From assembly GCF_009793355.1 (NCBI RefSeq), contig NZ_WTKP01000003.1, positions 124,001-188,000 on the forward strand: 64,000 bases of DNA. The letters are read 5' to 3'. The notes under the pieces were generated by a model, which worked only from the letters and a program-made list of their open reading frames with translations, ran no database searches and had not been told where the DNA came from. This DNA comes from Vreelandella zhuhanensis (GTDB taxonomy: Bacteria; Pseudomonadota; Gammaproteobacteria; Pseudomonadales; Halomonadaceae). The position numbers were made by a program, and so were the translations under genes. Positions within the stretch are counted from its first letter, which is position 1. The number at the start of each line of letters is the position of its first letter. This document shows positions 61,521 through 64,000 of this stretch, piece by piece.

Positions 61521-61917
61521 GCTTCTAAAGGGCGGGCTGATCCTCGCAGGAGCATCGTTCATGTTTGTGGCGGCCCTGGGGATACTGCGCCTGCCCGATC
61601 TGCTGACGCGCATGCATGCCACCACCAAGGCGGCGACGCTGGGTACCACCTTGATCATGCTGGCGGTGGCGTTGCACTTTGCCGAGGCGGCGGTGGTCGC
61701 CCGAGCCTTCGCGGTCATTATCTTCATCATGATGACCGCGCCGGTAGCGGCCCATGTGATTGGCCGTGCGGGCTATTTTGTGGGCTCGAAACTCTGGTGT
61801 GGAACGGTAAAAGATGAGCTTAGGCCTAACTATGACCCTTTGACTCATGAACTCAAAAGCGGCATGGAAACCGTTGAGAATGCCCAGCGTCAGCCGCGGG
61901 ATACCGATCCGGACTAA
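61513..61917 (+). CDS. mrpG: Mrp antiporter subunit G (operon 2)
   Basis: A 134-residue subunit with FVAALGILRLPDLLTRMHAT and the TKAATLGTTLIM motif of MnhG, ending in a hydrophilic tail of about 40 residues. It completes the A-B-C-D-E-F-G order. A good terminator follows. Confidence 0.94.
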   Translation: MIELLKGGLILAGASFMFVAALGILRLPDLLTRMHATTKAATLGTTLIMLAVALHFAEAAVVARAFAVIIFIMMTAPVAAHVIGRAGYFVGSKLWCGTVKDELRPNYDPLTHELKSGMETVENAQRQPRDTDPD

Positions 61918-61974
61918 TCAGATAAAAGTAATTGAAATCAAATGTTTGTAGCAAGCTAGCGCTCTTTGCATACG

Positions 61975-61995
61975 CCACCTTCGGGTGGTTTTTTT
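61975..61995 (+). terminator. Rho-independent terminator with UUCG loop
   Basis: CCACC, loop TTCG, GGTGG is followed directly by seven T residues, 58 bp after mrpG. It ends the second Mrp operon. Confidence 0.9.
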
Positions 61996-62028
61996 GTGCC
62001 TGAAGAAAGGCCTGCAAGCAATTCTTGA

Positions 62029-62066
62029 ACAGTAATTACACGGCAATATATGTACAGTAATTATAC
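62029..62066 (+). promoter_or_regulatory. AT-rich repeat upstream of the cryptochrome gene
   Basis: ACAGTAATTACAC at 62029-62041 recurs as ACAGTAATTATAC at 62054-62066, 25 bp apart, inside a very AT-rich promoter (TTATACAATATAATATATTT). The TTATACAA element also occurs before hemH. It is a candidate operator for a light- or stress-responsive regulator; this is inference. Confidence 0.45.
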
Positions 62067-62152
62067 AATATAATATATTTGGTTAAATAATTTACCGGTC
62101 AGCACGCGTAGCGACGAGCCAACAGCAGGGGAAATGATATGGAGAAAACAGT

Positions 62153-63442
62153 ATGCACGGTGGCACAGGCATGACGGCTGACATCGTATGGTTGCAGGAT
62201 GATCTACGTATCGCGGATAACCCGCTATTTCACTTCGATACCGCACCGGATCAGCTGCTGTGTCTTTATGTTCTGGATCAACACTGGCTAAATACGCTTT
62301 TCCAGGAAGAAGATGTGGCGCGGATGGGGTCAGCGCGTCTGCGTTTCATATGGCAGAGCCTGATGGCGTTGCGCGGCGAATTGCTCAAGCGGGGCAGTGA
62401 CCTGCTGGTACGCATCGGGTCGCCGGACAAGGTAGTGGGTGATCTTGCCAAGCAATTGAATGTACGCAGTATTCGTGTACGGCAAACCGCCGGCCTGGAC
62501 GAAAGACGCTATCAAGCGGCTGTGCGCGCCAACCTTCCCGCGAGTACCGAACTGCAGACGGTGGAAAGCGGGCTGTTGCTTGCGGCGCAATCGCTACCCT
62601 TTGCCTCGCACGCCTTGCCGACGAGTTTTTCGGCGTTTCGCCGCCAAGTGGAAGCCCAGTGGTCAGTGCCTTCGGCCTTGCCGGCGCCCATCACTCTACC
62701 GCCTTGGCCGGAAGCGCCCCGGGGGTTTCCGGCGCTCCAGCTGGTGTGTGAAAAAAGTGCCGACTGGCAACCCGATGCACGTCAGGGGTTGGCATACGTG
62801 GGTGGCGAAGACGCCGCTCACAAGCGCCTGGAAGATTATCTCTGGCACCAAGGTGGAGTCGCGACTTATAAACAAACCCGGAATGGCTTGTTGGGCGCGT
62901 ATTTCTCCACTCGGTTCTCACCCTGGTTGGCGCAGGGATGCCTCTCTGCTCGACAGGTATATGGCGAGGTGCGCCGATGGGAAGCCTGTCATGGGGCCAA
63001 TGAGTCCAGCTATTGGATCATCTTCGAATTGCTCTGGCGGGAATATTTTTATCACGCTGCCCGATTGGAAGGGGCCGCCTTGTTCGGCTCCCGTCAACTG
63101 CCCATCTCCTGCGCCAATTTCAATGCCTGGCGTGATGGCAGAACAGGCGTTGCCTTCATCGATGCCGCCATGCTCGAACTGAAAAGTACCGGCTGGTTAT
63201 CCAACCGCGCCCGTCAGAACGTGGCCAGCTTTCTGGTCAAGGACTTGAATGTCGATTGGCGGTTGGGCGCCGCCTGGTTCGAACATTGTTTGATTGACTA
63301 TGATGTAGCGAGCAACTGGGGAAACTGGCGCTATATTGCCGGTATTGGACGTGATCCACGTAAAGATCGCCACTTCGACGTGCTCAAGCAAGCCGAGCAT
63401 TACGATCCGGACGGTCTGTATGTCGCGCACTGGTTGCCCTGA
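62153..63442 (+). CDS. DASH-type cryptochrome/photolyase
   Basis: A 429-residue member of the photolyase/cryptochrome family. The N-terminal Rossmann domain (DIVWLQDDLRIADNPLFHFD) is followed by the FAD domain with TRNGLLGAYFSTRFSPWLAQ, FELLWREYFYHA and DWRLGAAWFEHCLIDYDVAS then NWGNWRYIAG, the last forms typical of cry-DASH. Homologues repair single-stranded DNA dimers or act as light receptors. The N-terminal Met at 62153 has GGAG 8 bases upstream. The sequence ends slightly short, without the extended tails of plant members. Confidence 0.88.
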   Translation: MHGGTGMTADIVWLQDDLRIADNPLFHFDTAPDQLLCLYVLDQHWLNTLFQEEDVARMGSARLRFIWQSLMALRGELLKRGSDLLVRIGSPDKVVGDLAKQLNVRSIRVRQTAGLDERRYQAAVRANLPASTELQTVESGLLLAAQSLPFASHALPTSFSAFRRQVEAQWSVPSALPAPITLPPWPEAPRGFPALQLVCEKSADWQPDARQGLAYVGGEDAAHKRLEDYLWHQGGVATYKQTRNGLLGAYFSTRFSPWLAQGCLSARQVYGEVRRWEACHGANESSYWIIFELLWREYFYHAARLEGAALFGSRQLPISCANFNAWRDGRTGVAFIDAAMLELKSTGWLSNRARQNVASFLVKDLNVDWRLGAAWFEHCLIDYDVASNWGNWRYIAGIGRDPRKDRHFDVLKQAEHYDPDGLYVAHWLP

Positions 63443-63497
63443 ACTCGAAGTGTGGCCCTCAAGGGTTGAACGAATCCGCTAAATAGAGAAACACAGC

Positions 63498-63962
63498 ATG
63501 GCGAAAATGATTGATGACAGACGTGTAGTTTGGCTCTTGGGGTTGGCTGGACTGATTCCCTTCATCGTTACCGGCGTTCTTGCATGGACTGCGCCATCGT
63601 CATGGCAGCTCATCGCGGTATATGCCTTTCTATATTACAGCGCGGTCATTCTTTCCTTTCTGGGCGGTGTGCAATGGGGCATGGCGTTGAGCCATCACGC
63701 TGGCGAAAGGGCTGGTATCAGTCGGCGTCTGGCGTTGGCGATGGTGCCGAGTTTGATCGCCTGGCCGGCCCTTCTCCTGAACCTCAGTACGGGCGCATGG
63801 GTGCTGGCTATCGGTTTTATACTGATCTGGGCCTACGATACTAGCCGGGAGGGGCGCGCCGGATTTCCCGGATGGTATTTGCCGCTGCGTTCATTGCTAT
63901 CGGTCGTAGTGATATTGACCCATTTGTTGGTTATCTGGCGGCTAAGGTATCTGTCGGGCTAG
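63498..63962 (+). CDS. DUF3429 membrane protein
   Basis: A 154-residue protein with five predicted helices. VILSFLGGVQWGMALSHH is the DUF3429 signature, and the following RLALAMVPSLIAWPALLLNL is conserved. Function is unknown, although such genes often lie beside photolyases and light-related genes. It follows the cryptochrome gene by 55 bp and may be co-transcribed. Confidence 0.85.
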   Translation: MAKMIDDRRVVWLLGLAGLIPFIVTGVLAWTAPSSWQLIAVYAFLYYSAVILSFLGGVQWGMALSHHAGERAGISRRLALAMVPSLIAWPALLLNLSTGAWVLAIGFILIWAYDTSREGRAGFPGWYLPLRSLLSVVVILTHLLVIWRLRYLSG

Positions 63963-64000
63963 CGTGATCACCCGATCTGCGAGATCATCGCGTGCTTTAA

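Overview
The window looks like a chromosomal segment of a moderately GC-rich, halophilic gammaproteobacterium of the Halomonas/Halomonadaceae type. This is inferred from the gene content: two complete Mrp cation/proton antiporter operons, a class I PHA synthase, a HiPIP, betaine-type solute handling, the conserved gammaproteobacterial rnr-rlmB-rpsF-rpsR-rplI-dnaB block, and a tRNA-Leu cluster just upstream of rnr. No prophage, CRISPR array, intact insertion sequence or rRNA gene was seen. 

Layout. 1-4.1 kb: recC (runs off the left edge), a small protein and a small HTH regulator. 4.3-7.3 kb: purE-purK, then a UbiA-family prenyltransferase flanked by the decayed end of a PhoX-type phosphatase and a short FMN-binding-like remnant. 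7.3-10.3 kb: an SDR oxidoreductase and a PHA synthase. 10.3-15.0 kb: one leftward cluster of hemerythrin-like protein, astE and a four-gene basic amino acid ABC transporter, a coherent arginine/ornithine uptake and degradation unit. 15.2-17.6 kb: wrbA, a periplasmic rhodanese and the wreck of an octaheme cytochrome c/cytochrome b operon. 17.6-23.0 kb: D-malate/tartrate dehydrogenase, DUF1338 protein, lipocalin, small membrane protein, a GT4 glycosyltransferase and a TVP38-family membrane protein. 23.0-26.5 kb: a betaine-type binding protein with gamma-butyrobetaine hydroxylase and a divergent LysR regulator, then an alkyltransferase-like repair protein. 26.5-33.0 kb: GNAT-nitrilase fusion, a secreted acidic repeat protein, an EamA exporter, fadH and threonine aldolase. 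33.2-38.0 kb: the prkA-yeaH-spoVR stress module. 38.1-39.9 kb: HiPIP, an AsnC effector-domain-only protein and a membrane-anchored nuclease. 40.0-48.6 kb: four tRNA-Leu(CAG) genes and the rnr to dnaB block with two small unknowns. 48.9-50.0 kb: hemH. 50.0-61.9 kb: two divergent Mrp operons. 62.1-64.0 kb: a DASH-type cryptochrome and a DUF3429 membrane protein. 

The most notable points are the back-to-back Mrp operons of two architectures (fused A-B versus separate A and B), the octaheme cytochrome/cytochrome b deletion mosaic beside an intact rhodanese, three exact 131-bp tRNA-Leu units plus a fourth copy with a compensatory base pair, translational coupling of a hemerythrin-like protein to astE, the secreted protein with three GVDSANDP repeats, and similar AT-rich promoter elements ahead of hemH and the cryptochrome that may point to a shared light response. 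I found no convincing wholly new multigene system; the candidates are graded in the findings. All family names come from reading translated sequence, without database searches.
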